From: Otatea glauca
Taxonomy: Eukaryota > Streptophyta > Magnoliopsida > Poales > Poaceae
DNA length: 64,000 bases
NCBI GenBank assembly: GCA_036346275.1
Contig: CM070725.1
Span: 33,294,104-33,358,103 of the forward strand
Direction of reading: 5' to 3'
This document shows positions 54,734 through 64,000 of the stretch, piece by piece; position 1 is the stretch's first letter, and every line of letters starts with the position of its first letter. The notes below the pieces were generated by a model, which worked only from the letters and a program-made list of their open reading frames with translations, was not told the DNA's origin and made no database searches. A program made the position numbers and the translations under genes.

Positions 54734-57700
54734 TGTAAGGACCCGAATCAACTGATTCGAACCCACTGTGTTTACCGCACTAGTCCCAGGATCAACGCTA
54801 GTGCACACAACTCAACATTGGTACATATCACATCATACTCAACGATAATAGGATAATAGTTCATTCATGGATATATCTAAAGGTATGATCTTATGACCAA
54901 CTTACATTATTAAGCCACGCAGGGCAAGACTGAAAATATAACTAATGATTAAGCAGCGGAAAATAGAAACGTAGATAGCTCATCAGTTCACCACAGGCAA
55001 CCGACAAGGCTCGGACCCTAATGACTCGTGTCTTCCCGGACTTCATCTTCCAAAACAGGTGTAGATTCTTCAACTGTTGATTATTGTTGTTTGGCAAGGG
55101 TGAGTACTTAAGCACTCAACAAGTTGTGCACAGAATGCAATTCTATGTATCTATATGTAAGGCTTATTCCAATGGATAGGCTATCATGGCTATTTTGCAA
55201 TAAGCAGCATTTATGAACAAATATAATAAATAGATTGTAAAGACTGTAAAACAAATAACAATAATAAATAACTTCAGTATTTCTCAAGTAAACCAAGTTT
55301 CCAATCCTAAGTCAAATTTCATCTCCCATATGACATTCCGCCATCCCAACCAAGTTGTCCAATTAATTAAGCTAACCCTTAACTGTAATTCCCGAGCATT
55401 GCTCAATACATGAAGCACGGCTATCCGAATAGTTTCACACTCTGCAGAGGTTATGCACTTTACCCACGTGATACAACCAAACACCACCAAGGCGAGTGAT
55501 TATAACAAAGCCTTTACAATGCGCTGGCTTAACCCGATACTACCCGCTAAGGTTTCAACACTGGTGGGTCTGAAAACCATAACCAGGGCCCCCCTCTTGC
55601 GCCATGTGAATTACACCATAACTCGGGAACTCACACCGACCACGATAGTACCAAAGTTAAGACATTGCAAATTACTCAGCTAGGCTGGCCCATACCAGAC
55701 ATGTGGTTGCATGATTAACTCAGGTCAAAGGCTTGCAAGGTTAAGTCCTTAGAGTGATCAAGGCAAGACATCCACATACCCTCTGCCCATCGGGCCCACC
55801 TTGGCATACTCGCCCCTTGTCACTTGCCCCAATCTAAATTATTATCACCCAGTTGATTACCAAGCACCACGTGCCATCAACAATTCAACATCGTTGCGTG
55901 ACATGACTCGCCACAACAACTCAATCTCATCGTGTGATCCCACATGACACACAAGTTCATAACATTGTTCCATATTCCATTAATCAAGATTAATTATCAA
56001 TGATTCTGACACATGTGATGACGTGGCATGGCTAAGCAACTAATACGGACTAATCCTCCAATGTTGATTATAATTATTAACCAACTATATTTAACCAATC
56101 TAAGGTGACAATGGATCATGGCATACAATGACAAGGTAGGGTATAGATCAATCTGGTATATTAGCTAAACCCAATTTAAGTTGAAACAGTTGTATACTTG
56201 AAATATATGCAATAGAGGTAAATCAAACATAGCAATTTTATAAACATGGGTTCAACATGATCAAAGCACAACTTGCCTTGGAATAGGTCCTGATCTTGAT
56301 CTGAAGCTTGCTCTTGAGTTGCTGGATCTTCCTCCGAAGCGTCGCACAATTCAACGTCTACGCGTACCGAAGAAGAAAAGCAAATAAATGCCAAAACAGA
56401 GAGCAATCGAACTCCAAAAATCAAATAAAATTCATCATTAAATAGATCTCAATTTTACAAATTTTTAGAAATTTGAATCACTCAAATCCGAGTTAAATTG
56501 CAAAAGATATAGCCTTTTAAAGTTTGAAACAAATACTGAAATTGCTAAAATCAGAAAATCGGAATTAACAGATTTATTTTTATACTGAAAAAGCGATTAT
56601 TGCGTCATCATGACGTCACGCTGGCGTCAGCCTGGCCTGGACCAATCAGAGCACGACACGTGGCCCTGGTGCATAGACCGGTGCACGGGACCTCCTCTGG
56701 TCTACCGTGAACCCGGCGTATGACGCCTCGGTGCCTGTGCCCGCCACGCGGCATGATCTGGTTGGTCGCCTGCACGGTTCGATCTAATCCACAGAAACAC
56801 GATCGAAAGGCCCCGGTTGTTCGCGACGTGGCAGAACCTCACCCCTCCGCTTCTGGATCGAACGGTCCACGGTTCACCCGCCGACAATGGCGACGCCGCC
56901 ACAAGGCTTTACCGGACATGGAGAAGATGACGAACCCGACGGCGATCTGACGACGTTCCGGCGACGAGACCTTACCGATTCGACGCGAAGCTTCTCGGTG
57001 AACCCAGATCTGGGACCTACGCGGCGGAGAATGGCTCGACGGCGACGTTCTCGATCAAAACTCACGGCGGCGCATCCACGAACTGCGGCGAGGTCTAGCG
57101 GTTGCTACTAGGCTCCACGGGCGGCGGCGCTTTAGAGGAAAGATGCGGCAGACGACGACGAGTCTAAGGCCTACGGGTGGCGGCTTATATAGCGCTCGCC
57201 GACGCAGCGCGCAAGCGGCGACCTAAGTCGACCGCGCGACGAACTCGCGATGAACTCGAATCCGCGACGCAGCGAGACGAACTCCGGCGTCCATCCGATC
57301 TTCAATGAGCGGACGAGATCTCCCGAGACGTGGTACAATCCGGCTCGGACACGATATCTAACGGCGGCGATTAATTCCTTTCCCAAACCCAGTGCGACTT
57401 AATCTTGACCGTCAGATTCGATCCTACGGATCAATCGGGCTAGGGTTTGGGTTTACGCGCGATTGCTTCTGACCGTCCGATGCAAGATCAAAGGCCGCGG
57501 CTGCGCACCTCAACTCTTGGGCCAATTGGGCCGCATGGCCACAGACTACACGCGCACAGTGTTGGGCTCGGCCCAACACTGTTCCCAGAGATTTTTCACC
57601 GATTAAACCTTTAAAATAATTCTAGAAATTCACTTAATTGTTTTTAGGCAAATAAATAATCAGGAAAAATCCCAGAAAATTCTCAAAAATACTTTGAGAC

Positions 57701-57899
57701 ATTCTGGACTCAAATAAAATATTTTTGGCAAAACTTTATTTTAACTTTGCACAGATTTAAATAAGTTTGAATAAAAGGCTATAAACTTGATTTGAATTTA
57801 ATTCCAATAAATACAGAAAAATCCAAATAAATTCCAGAAAATCACAAATGCACTTTTAAGCAATAAAAACTTAATTAAGCTGAATTTTGGGATGTTACA
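54734..57899 (-). repeat. Element C 3' LTR
   Basis: 3166 bp, minus strand TGTAACATCCCAAAATTC to GGGTCCTTACA. It is a homologue of S1, S2 and S3. TATATAAG at 57191-57184 on the minus strand is a plausible TATA box at about 710 bp into the LTR. The GC-rich middle (56590-57560) yields spurious frames. Confidence 0.9.
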
Positions 57900-57918
57900 A
57901 ACCTCCCCCCTTAACAGA
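57900..57918 (-). promoter_or_regulatory. Element C polypurine tract
   Basis: Minus strand TTAAGGGGGGAGGTT next to the TGTAACATCC start of the LTR. Confidence 0.85.
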
Positions 57919-57939
57919 ATCTCGACCCGAGATTCAGGG

Positions 57940-58617
57940 CTAGCTAGAGAAAAGGTTCGGAAATTCTAACTTCAAATCTTCTTCTCGCTCCCAAGTGGCT
58001 TCACTTTCGGAATGATTACTCCACTGAACTCTGCAAAAGCGAATAGACTTGTTTCTGGTCTTGCGCTCCATAACATCCAAAATTCTGACTGGTTGCTCTT
58101 TATAAGTCAAATCTTCTTGCAGCTCTATTGCATCCAACGGGGTTTGCTCTGTGGGCACTCTGAGACACTTCTTAAGCTGCGACACATGGAATACATCATG
58201 CACTCCTGCCAAGGACTGAGGCAACTCTAACTGATAAGCTACCTCTCCTCGACGGCTCAGAATCTTGAACGGACCAACATATCTTGGTGCAAGCTTCTCT
58301 TTCACATGAAATCTTTTAACGCCCTTAAGAGGGGTAACCCTGAGATACACATGATCTTCTGGTTCAAAACTCAAATCTCGACGACGGTTATCTGCGTAGC
58401 TTTTCTGTCTTGACTGTACTATCTTCAATCTCTCTCTGATCATTGCAACTTGACTTTCTGCCTCTTCGAGAATATCTGGCCCAAACACCACACGCTCTCC
58501 TGTCTTATTCCAATTTAACGGAGTACGACAAGCACGTCCATACAACACCTCGAATGGTGACATCTGCAAGCTAGCTTGATAACTATTATTGTAACTAAAC
58601 TCGCATATGGCAAACAT
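57940..58617 (-). pseudogene. Element C integrase C-terminus and chromodomain
   Basis: Open frame of 225 codons. The end of the integrase core (FSYNNSYQASLQMSPFEVLY) is followed by the GPF/Y-type module (LAPRYVGPFKILSRRGEVAY), HDVFHVSQLKKCL, and then the chromodomain (VRILDVMERKTRNKSIRFCR, WSNHSESEATWE, EEDLKLEFPNLF). The chromodomain steers integration by reading histone marks. This piece is intact and its aromatic and acidic residues are kept, but it is separated from the rest of integrase by a frameshift near 58640. Confidence 0.9.
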
Positions 58618-59545
58618 TTATCCCAAGATGTAGCATACGCTAAAGCATGTGCTCTCAACATATCCTCTAAAATCGATTTACTCTTTCGGTCGACCACCAT
58701 TTGCGGGTGATATGTCAGATGAAAATCAGACGAGTTCCCATTGCTTCGTGCAACTTATTCCAAAATCTTGAGGTAAATTGGGTACCTTTGTCCGACACAA
58801 TCTTCTTGGGCACTCCATGCAAACATACAATCCTTGACATGTACAACTCCGCTAAACGATCTCCTGAGTAAGTGGTCTTTACTGGGATAAAATGGGCGAC
58901 CTTGGTTAGACGATCCACAATTACCCAAATGGAATCGTAACCTTTCTGAGTTTTAGGTAAACCGGTGATAAAATCCATTCCAATTTCCTCCCACTTCCAT
59001 TCCGGAATTTTCAACGGTTGCAACAAACCGGCTGGTCTTTAATGCATGGCTTTTACCCTCTGACATACGTCGCATAAAGCAACATGTTTAGCTACTTCAC
59101 GCTTCATGTTAGGCCACCAAAATCTCTCTTTTAAATCCTGGTACATCTTGGCACTTCCTGGGTGAATCGAGTACTTTGAATCATGAGCTTCCTCAAGAAT
59201 CAGCCGTTTCAGTTCCTCTTTATCCGGCACACAGATTCGGCCTTAGAAAAACATGGTTCCTTGCTCGTCCAGAGTGAAATCTACGGCTAGGCCTTCTTCC
59301 TTTTTAGCCTTGATCTTAGAAATTTTATCGTCATCTTTCTGACCTTCTCTAATCTGATCCTCTAGTGTTGGCTTCACTTCTAGTGCAGCTACCATTCCTT
59401 GCTGAACGACCTCCACCCTTAGTTTCTGAAATTCCTTGCATAATTCTGGTTGATCCTCCATTGTTAACGTATTTGCGCTATGGCTCTTTCGACTCAGAGC
59501 ATCTGCTACCACATTGGCCTTTCCGGGATGATAATGGATTCCCAC
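58618..59545 (-). pseudogene. Element C integrase zinc finger and catalytic core (frameshifted)
   Basis: The frame 59545-59243 holds the spacer after RNase H (ADALSRKSHSANTLTMEDQP). 59230-59039 has the HHCC finger (HPGSAKMYQDLKERFWWPNM, HVALCDVCQRVK). 59026-58715 has the core start (EEIGMDFITGLPKTQKGYDS) and the second Asp (SDKGTQFTSRFW). After a shift near 58735 the last part reads in other frames. The residues for the first two catalytic positions are present. Confidence 0.85.
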
Positions 59546-59555
59546 ATTATAATCC

Positions 59556-59972
59556 TTAATTAGCTCTAGCCACCTTCATTTGTCTCATATTCAGATCTGC
59601 TTGAGTGAATATGTATTTCAGGCTCTTATGGTTTGTATATATCTCACATCTATTTCCTATGAGATAATGATGCCATATCTTTAAAGCATGCACTACGGCA
59701 GCTAACTCCAAATCATGCGTTGGATAATTCACCTCATGCGGTCTCAACTGTCTCGATGCATAAGCAACAACTTTGCCTTCTTGCATTAGCACGCATCCCA
59801 AGCCTTGCTTTGAAGCATCGCGATAAATATCAAATCCATTCTGCACATCTCGCAATACTAACACGGGGGCTGTTGTTAAACGCTTCTTTAACTCCATAAA
59901 ACTTTTCTCGCACTCTAGCGTCCATGCAAACTTCTTTTCTTTCTTCAACAAGCTGCGTAAGGGGTTTAGCAA
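59556..59972 (-). pseudogene. Element C RNase H
   Basis: Open frame of 138 codons with FDIYRDASKQGLGCVLMQEG, THDLELAAVVHALKIWHHYL and YTNHKSLKYIFTQADLNMRQ, the conserved blocks of gypsy RNase H. It is separated from RT by a shift around 59990. Confidence 0.85.
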
Positions 59973-61416
59973 TCGTTGAGAATCCTCTATGAACCGGCGG
60001 TAATATCCGCCATTCCCGTAAAACTACGGATCGGGTAATGACTTTGGTGCTCTCGATTGCAACATCTGCGTCCACTTTGCTTGGGTCGACTGCAACTCCT
60101 TTAGTAGTCATTACATGGCCAAGAAATTCGACCTTTTCCTTCCAAAATTCACACTTACTAAACTTAGCATATAGCTGATGTTCTCGCAGCCTCTCTAAAA
60201 CCATTCTTAGATGTCCTGCATGCTCTTCCTCTGTCTTCGAGTAAACCAAGATGTCGTCTATGAAGACTACAACAAACTTATCCAAATATTCCATGAAAAC
60301 CTTATTCATCATGTTCATGAAATATGCTGGGGCATTAGTCAATCCAAATGACATGACTGTGAACTCATAATGTCCATATCGCGTAGAAAACGCGGTCTTA
60401 GGCACATCCTCCGCTCGGATCTTTAACTGATGATATCCTGAACGAAGATCTATCTTGGAGAAAACTCCAGCTCCTCTTAACTGATCAAATAAGTCATCGA
60501 TCCTGGGCAACGGATACTTATTTTTGATCGTTACTTCATTCAGTGCACGATAATCGATGCACATTCTAAGACTTCCGTCCTTCTTACGAACGAACAAAAC
60601 CGGGGCTCCCCACGGCGATGAACTAGGTCTAATGAAGCCTTTCTCTTGCAGTTCCTCAATCTGCTTTTTCATTTCCACTAACTCGTCGGTAGGCATCCGA
60701 TATGGTCTTTTTGATATCGGTGCTGTCCCTGGTGCTAACTCGATAACGAACTCGATATCACGGTCCGGCGGCAGTCCTGGCAAATCTTCTGAAAACACAT
60801 CCGGGTACTCGCTGACTACTGGCACATCTTCCATGCTGATGCCTTTCACGCTGTTGACCATTAATTGCCCATCTCGAACAGCGGTCGCTTGAAATTCTAC
60901 CTTTTTGCCACTAGGGCCTTCCAAGGTTACGATCCTTCGGCCACAGTCCAAAACAGCCTTATGTTTGGACAGCCAATCCATTCCAAGGATGACGTCTAGG
61001 GATTGCGCATCTATCAAGATAAGATTCGCTAGGAATTCTATCCCATCCATAAGCAACTTAGCTCCCAAACACCCAAGGCTAGATCTAAGCTCAGATCCTG
61101 GGGCTTGGACTAAGAGCACGCACTTAAGATTCACCACTTTAAATCCATTCTTGGTTGCAAAACTTTGAGAAATAAACGAATGCGAAGCTCCAGAATCAAA
61201 CAAAACTGTAGCAGGTACTGAGTTGACCAGGAACTTTCCCAGTATGACGTCTGTAGCTTCCTGAGCTCCATCTGCGGTGATGTGGTTGATCCTCCGCGCA
61301 CGATTGGATGCGGTGTTGCTCGGCTTGACTGGCGCACGATTTCCTCCCGAGGTGGTGCCTTGGCGGTGTTGTTCCCAAGTTGAAACGAGGCGGTGTGATG
61401 CCTCCTTCGTGGACAC
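59973..61416 (-). pseudogene. Element C protease and reverse transcriptase
   Basis: A 528-codon open frame (61416-59830). The protease is near codons 60-140, with the intact active site ATVLFDSGASHSFI and the closing block LDVILGMDWLSKHKAVLDC. RT covers about codons 230-430: KGFIRPSSSPWGAPVLFVRK, MCIDYRALNEVTIKNKYPLP, KIDLRSGYHQLKIRAEDVPK, FGLTNAPAYFMNMMNKVF and the catalytic FIDDILVYSKTEEEHAGHL. A shift after DPSKVD (about 60075) spoils the connection, where the tail reads out of frame. Both enzyme cores look intact by motif, which makes this the best-preserved polyprotein here. Confidence 0.88.
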
Positions 61417-61419
61417 CTA

Positions 61420-62333
61420 TTAGAAAAGTGCCGGCTCATTGCATGTATAGCATCTTTTCACCGCAGATCTTGATTCCCTCACGGTGCATTGTTGCCCTAT
61501 CTTTGGTGTTTGAAAATTCGATTGGCGGGCGAGTGCGGGGTTGATGTCTTGTTCACGGTGGTGGTTGGAATCTAGCAAATTGTTGTGGTGACATCCTCAA
61601 GCGTAGGTGGTTTGGGCGTCCACCCCGATTAGTCATTAAGCGCTTACGACTTTCACCTAGCTCTTTGCGCTTATCCTCTAGGATCAAAGCCTTATTCACT
61701 AGCTCCGAAAGTCCGAAAATTGTGGGTAATCACCCCACTGCGATCCTGAATTCAGTCACTTCATGAAACGAGGCGCTTAGCTTTGTCCGTCGCTCGTCTT
61801 GAGGGCATAGTGAGCTAAGCGAGTAAATTTATTGGTATTCGCCTTTGGTTGGCCTCCTTGTTTTGAGCCCTAAACTCTTCCTTCTTAAGGTCCATCATTC
61901 CCTCGGGACATGATATCTTGGCGAAAGATGAGTAAACTCCTCGTGTGATCTCTTGCGCGGCTCCATGGCGGCACGATAATTCTCCCACCATTCTGCGGCG
62001 GTTCCTTCAAGTTGATGAGGCGTAGAGCACCTTCTCATTTCCTTCACATTGCGTGATGTGCGGCTTCTTCTCAATAGTTCTAAGCCGCCATCGGCTTCCA
62101 AAGGGTTCACATTTCTGAAAAGTTGGTGGCCTAGTCCTCATAAAACTCGTGACTTTGAGTGAGGTCGAGGTCCACCATGGTTGTTCCGAGCTACTGGGGT
62201 TGTTGTTGGTTGCTGCGTTGGTCATCTCTTTGCATCCTTTGCATCATAGTCTGCATTAGTTGAGTCTCGCGGCAAGAAGCGCCCTGTGTTCGCATGTCCC
62301 ATTGGCGGTGGTTGAGGCTGCCTCCGTCATTGG
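61420..62333 (-). pseudogene. Element C gag (heavily frameshifted)
   Basis: A probable start is the ATG near 62333 (MTTPMTEAASTT), with a stop after about 30 codons. Pieces then read in changing frames: SFMRTRPPTF, HITQCEGNEKVLYASS, LEGTAAEWWENYRAAMEP and RYHVPRE, as in Tekay gag. The zinc knuckle near 61440 is broken by two stops after CYTCNEPALF. Confidence 0.75.
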
Positions 62334-62583
62334 GGTTGTCATTACAGCGCGATCCACTTCTCAAGCACCGTTGTTTCCTCGAGTATTCACCATCTGATGA
62401 TTGCCTCTTGGGTTAGGAAAGGTAGATGTAGCATAGATAAGAAGTAAGAATTTCTAAAGCGGGGAAATAGGTTATACCCAACTGAAATAATTCTTTATTT
62501 ATTCTTGGTATGGCTGCTTATTTAAGCCTACAAGCTTTGCAACACATACTGCACACTCAGCATTACAAAGAAGCAAACTAAAC
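62334..62583 (-). other. Element C leader remnant
   Basis: Non-coding sequence upstream of gag. The expected GAGCTCTGATACCA-type primer site and LTR end are not seen, so the leader is interrupted or replaced at about 62584. Confidence 0.4.
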
Positions 62584-64000
62584 ACGAAACTGAAAGGACA
62601 GGGGATGTCGCCTAGAGGGGGGGTGAATAGGCGAATTAAAAACTTTATAGCTAAATGCAGCGGAATAAAAATATTGCAGCTAAATAAAATCTCCCGAGTG
62701 CCCTGAACAATCCGGAGTGTCCGGGTTATTCAATCCGGATACTCCGGATAGTCCGATCCCGAGGGTCCTAATCAGGAGTGTCCGGGGTATTCAATCCGGA
62801 TACTCCGGATAGTCCGGACTGTCCGGGTTGAGGAGTCCGGATACTCCGGATTGGAGATTTCGAATGGAGATTTTAAATCTTTGCAATTTTTCAACAATCT
62901 ACTTGAATACAAAAGATCTAAATGCTATCAGGTACATGGAGATATTGTAGATCTAGAGCCAAACACAACAAAAGAGTAGATCGGGCAATTTCAAGATTCA
63001 AAATCAAATGCTAAAGCAAGAGAAAGAAGCAAACTTGGAGACAATGATTTTTCACCCGAAGTTCGGATCCTTGAGGGGATCCTACGTCTCCGTTGAGGCG
63101 GCTCGGTCACACTTGAGCCGGGGTCTCTTTCAACCCTCTTCCTCCCGGTGTTGCACAAATGCACTCGCCGGTCTTCACTCCTTTGATTCCTTCCCTTACG
63201 GAGGCGGAACCGACCTTCACAAACTTCCCACGGCCAACCACACAAAGCTCCGGTGGCTCGTAGGCGACCTCCTAGCCGTCTAGGAGTCCTCAACCTCCAA
63301 GAGTAACAAATGCTCACGAAGAACAAGCTTGGAGATGAAATCAAGTGCTCAATCAACTCAAGACTCACTCCCCAAACTCTTCCCAACCCTTCTCACAAGG
63401 GGATCACTTAGATCTAAGGGTAAAAGCTCCTCAAAGCCCCCACACAGCCCCTCAAAATCCACACCAAAAGCCTCTTCAAAAGAGGGAGGAAGGGCTATAA
63501 ATAGAACTCCCAAAAACTAGCCGTGGGGGCAGGCGCGCACAATCCGGAGACTCGGATTTCAATCCGGATACTCGGATTGACTGAGAAAAACTAAGAGAGA
63601 CTCAACCCGGAGAGTCCGGATAAATGTCCGGATACTCCGGATTATCCGATAGTCCGGACTAACTCCGGATAGTCCGAATCAGCACTGAGCAGCTCGATTT
63701 AAAACGAGCATAACTTTTGACTCCGGACTCCGATTTCAGAGATTTTGGACTCTCCCGAAAGCTAAGAACGAGGGCTACACAAATAACAAGGTCTCACTAC
63801 CCAAATCTCAAAGGATAACCACAGATTTCACAAAGAAATCAAGAGAGACCTACAACCCTCACTTTCCGGCACTACCAACACCACTCCCTTTCTAAGATTC
63901 ACAAGGATGGATCACTTGAGCACTTGACACATCTAAAAGTCATTCAACATCGCATCCCTCTTAATAGTACGGCAATCCTTAGACTCAAATTAAATCAAAG
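62584..64000. repeat. Unclassified grass repeat with TCCGGA-rich blocks, truncated by the window end
   Basis: It opens with GATGTCGCCTAGAGGGGGGG followed by TGAATAGG, a motif I associate with dispersed grass retroelement sequence. Two blocks (62690-62860 and 63538-63690) are packed with TCCGGA, ATCCGG and TCCGGATACTCCGGAT-type units. Frames at 63008-63283 and 63386-62991 have no recognisable domain and probably reflect composition. The right limit is outside the window. Confidence 0.45.

Larger units (their letters stand above)
54734..62583 (-). mobile_element. Element C: Tekay-clade Ty3/gypsy chromovirus, 3' LTR present
   Basis: On the minus strand: gag (about 62333), protease, RT, RNase H, integrase, chromodomain, polypurine tract, 3' LTR. 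The domain order and the chromodomain after integrase place it among chromoviruses. LTR ends TGTAACATCCC and CCTTACA fit the Tekay type. No 5' LTR or primer site is found up to 62583, where different repeated DNA begins. The 5-mer before the LTR is GAGGT (54729-54733), the predicted target duplication. Confidence 0.85.

Noticed and set aside
63008..63520. Frames of 63-131 codons in the right-end repeat
   Set aside because: No domain, and both strands are open; more likely repeat sequence than a gene.
1..64000. CRISPR arrays, rRNA, tRNA genes, bacterial operons
   Set aside because: None seen. The tandem arrays present (11700-12210 and the subterminal repeats) are transposon parts, and the tRNA-like matches are primer-binding sites only.

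Overview
This is a 64 kb piece of a plant nuclear genome, almost certainly a grass and most likely Oryza or a close relative. The evidence is GT-AG introns, TE families typical of grasses (Tat-clade elements resembling RIRE2, Tekay chromoviruses with giant LTRs resembling RIRE3/RIRE8, a CACTACAAGAAA-type CACTA element, Ty1/copia elements) and MITE-like ends containing CTCCCTCCG. Genus and family names are from memory of the families, not from a search. Only one convincing intact host gene is visible; about nine tenths of the window is mobile DNA, mostly nested.

Layout. (1) 1-3928: a seven-exon minus-strand inositol polyphosphate 5-phosphatase gene (649-2424, 400 codons, all introns GT-AG), with a MITE-like repeat downstream and 1.5 kb of upstream DNA. 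(2) 3929-28344: a four-deep nest. A decayed plus-strand Tat-type Ty3/gypsy element (A) with paired LTRs, gag, protease, RT, RNase H, integrase and an antisense plant-mobile-domain ORF carries a Tekay-type solo LTR (S1, 9042-22166). S1 carries a minus-strand RIRE2-like element (B, 10588-20830), and the leader of B carries a second Tekay-type solo LTR (S2, 17215-20190). (3) 28345-30184: a small MITE-like element and unassigned DNA. (4) 30185-45053: a third Tekay-type solo LTR (S3, target duplication AACAC) split by a 10.5 kb CACTA transposon (31555-42033, target duplication AAG) with a frameshifted TNP2 transposase and a Transposase_24-like second gene. (5) 45054-46720: an AT-rich unclassified repeat. 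(6) about 46880-51702: a minus-strand copia element (D), truncated inside the RT. (7) 51703-54733: the end of another CACTA element and the LTR plus start of gag of a plus-strand copia element (E), with a RIRE2-type solo LTR (S4) in its LTR. (8) 54734 to about 62580: a minus-strand Tekay chromovirus (C) with its 3' LTR and a decayed gag-pol ending in a chromodomain. (9) about 62584-64000: an unclassified repeat rich in TCCGGA palindromes.

The coding parts do not form a shared pathway. The phosphatase is the only plausible cellular gene; everything else replicated, or once replicated, itself. I see no tRNA, rRNA, CRISPR or prokaryotic features. The most unusual structures are: the small antisense ORF and 81-bp tandem array at the 3' end of element B; the antisense plant-mobile-domain ORF in element A; two perfect-arm foldbacks just upstream of the CACTA transposase; the arrayed short exons and internal duplication in the second CACTA gene; and a copia LTR that has a primer site on one side and a polypurine tract on the other. 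None of these amounts to a clearly new system; each is stated below with a decisive test.
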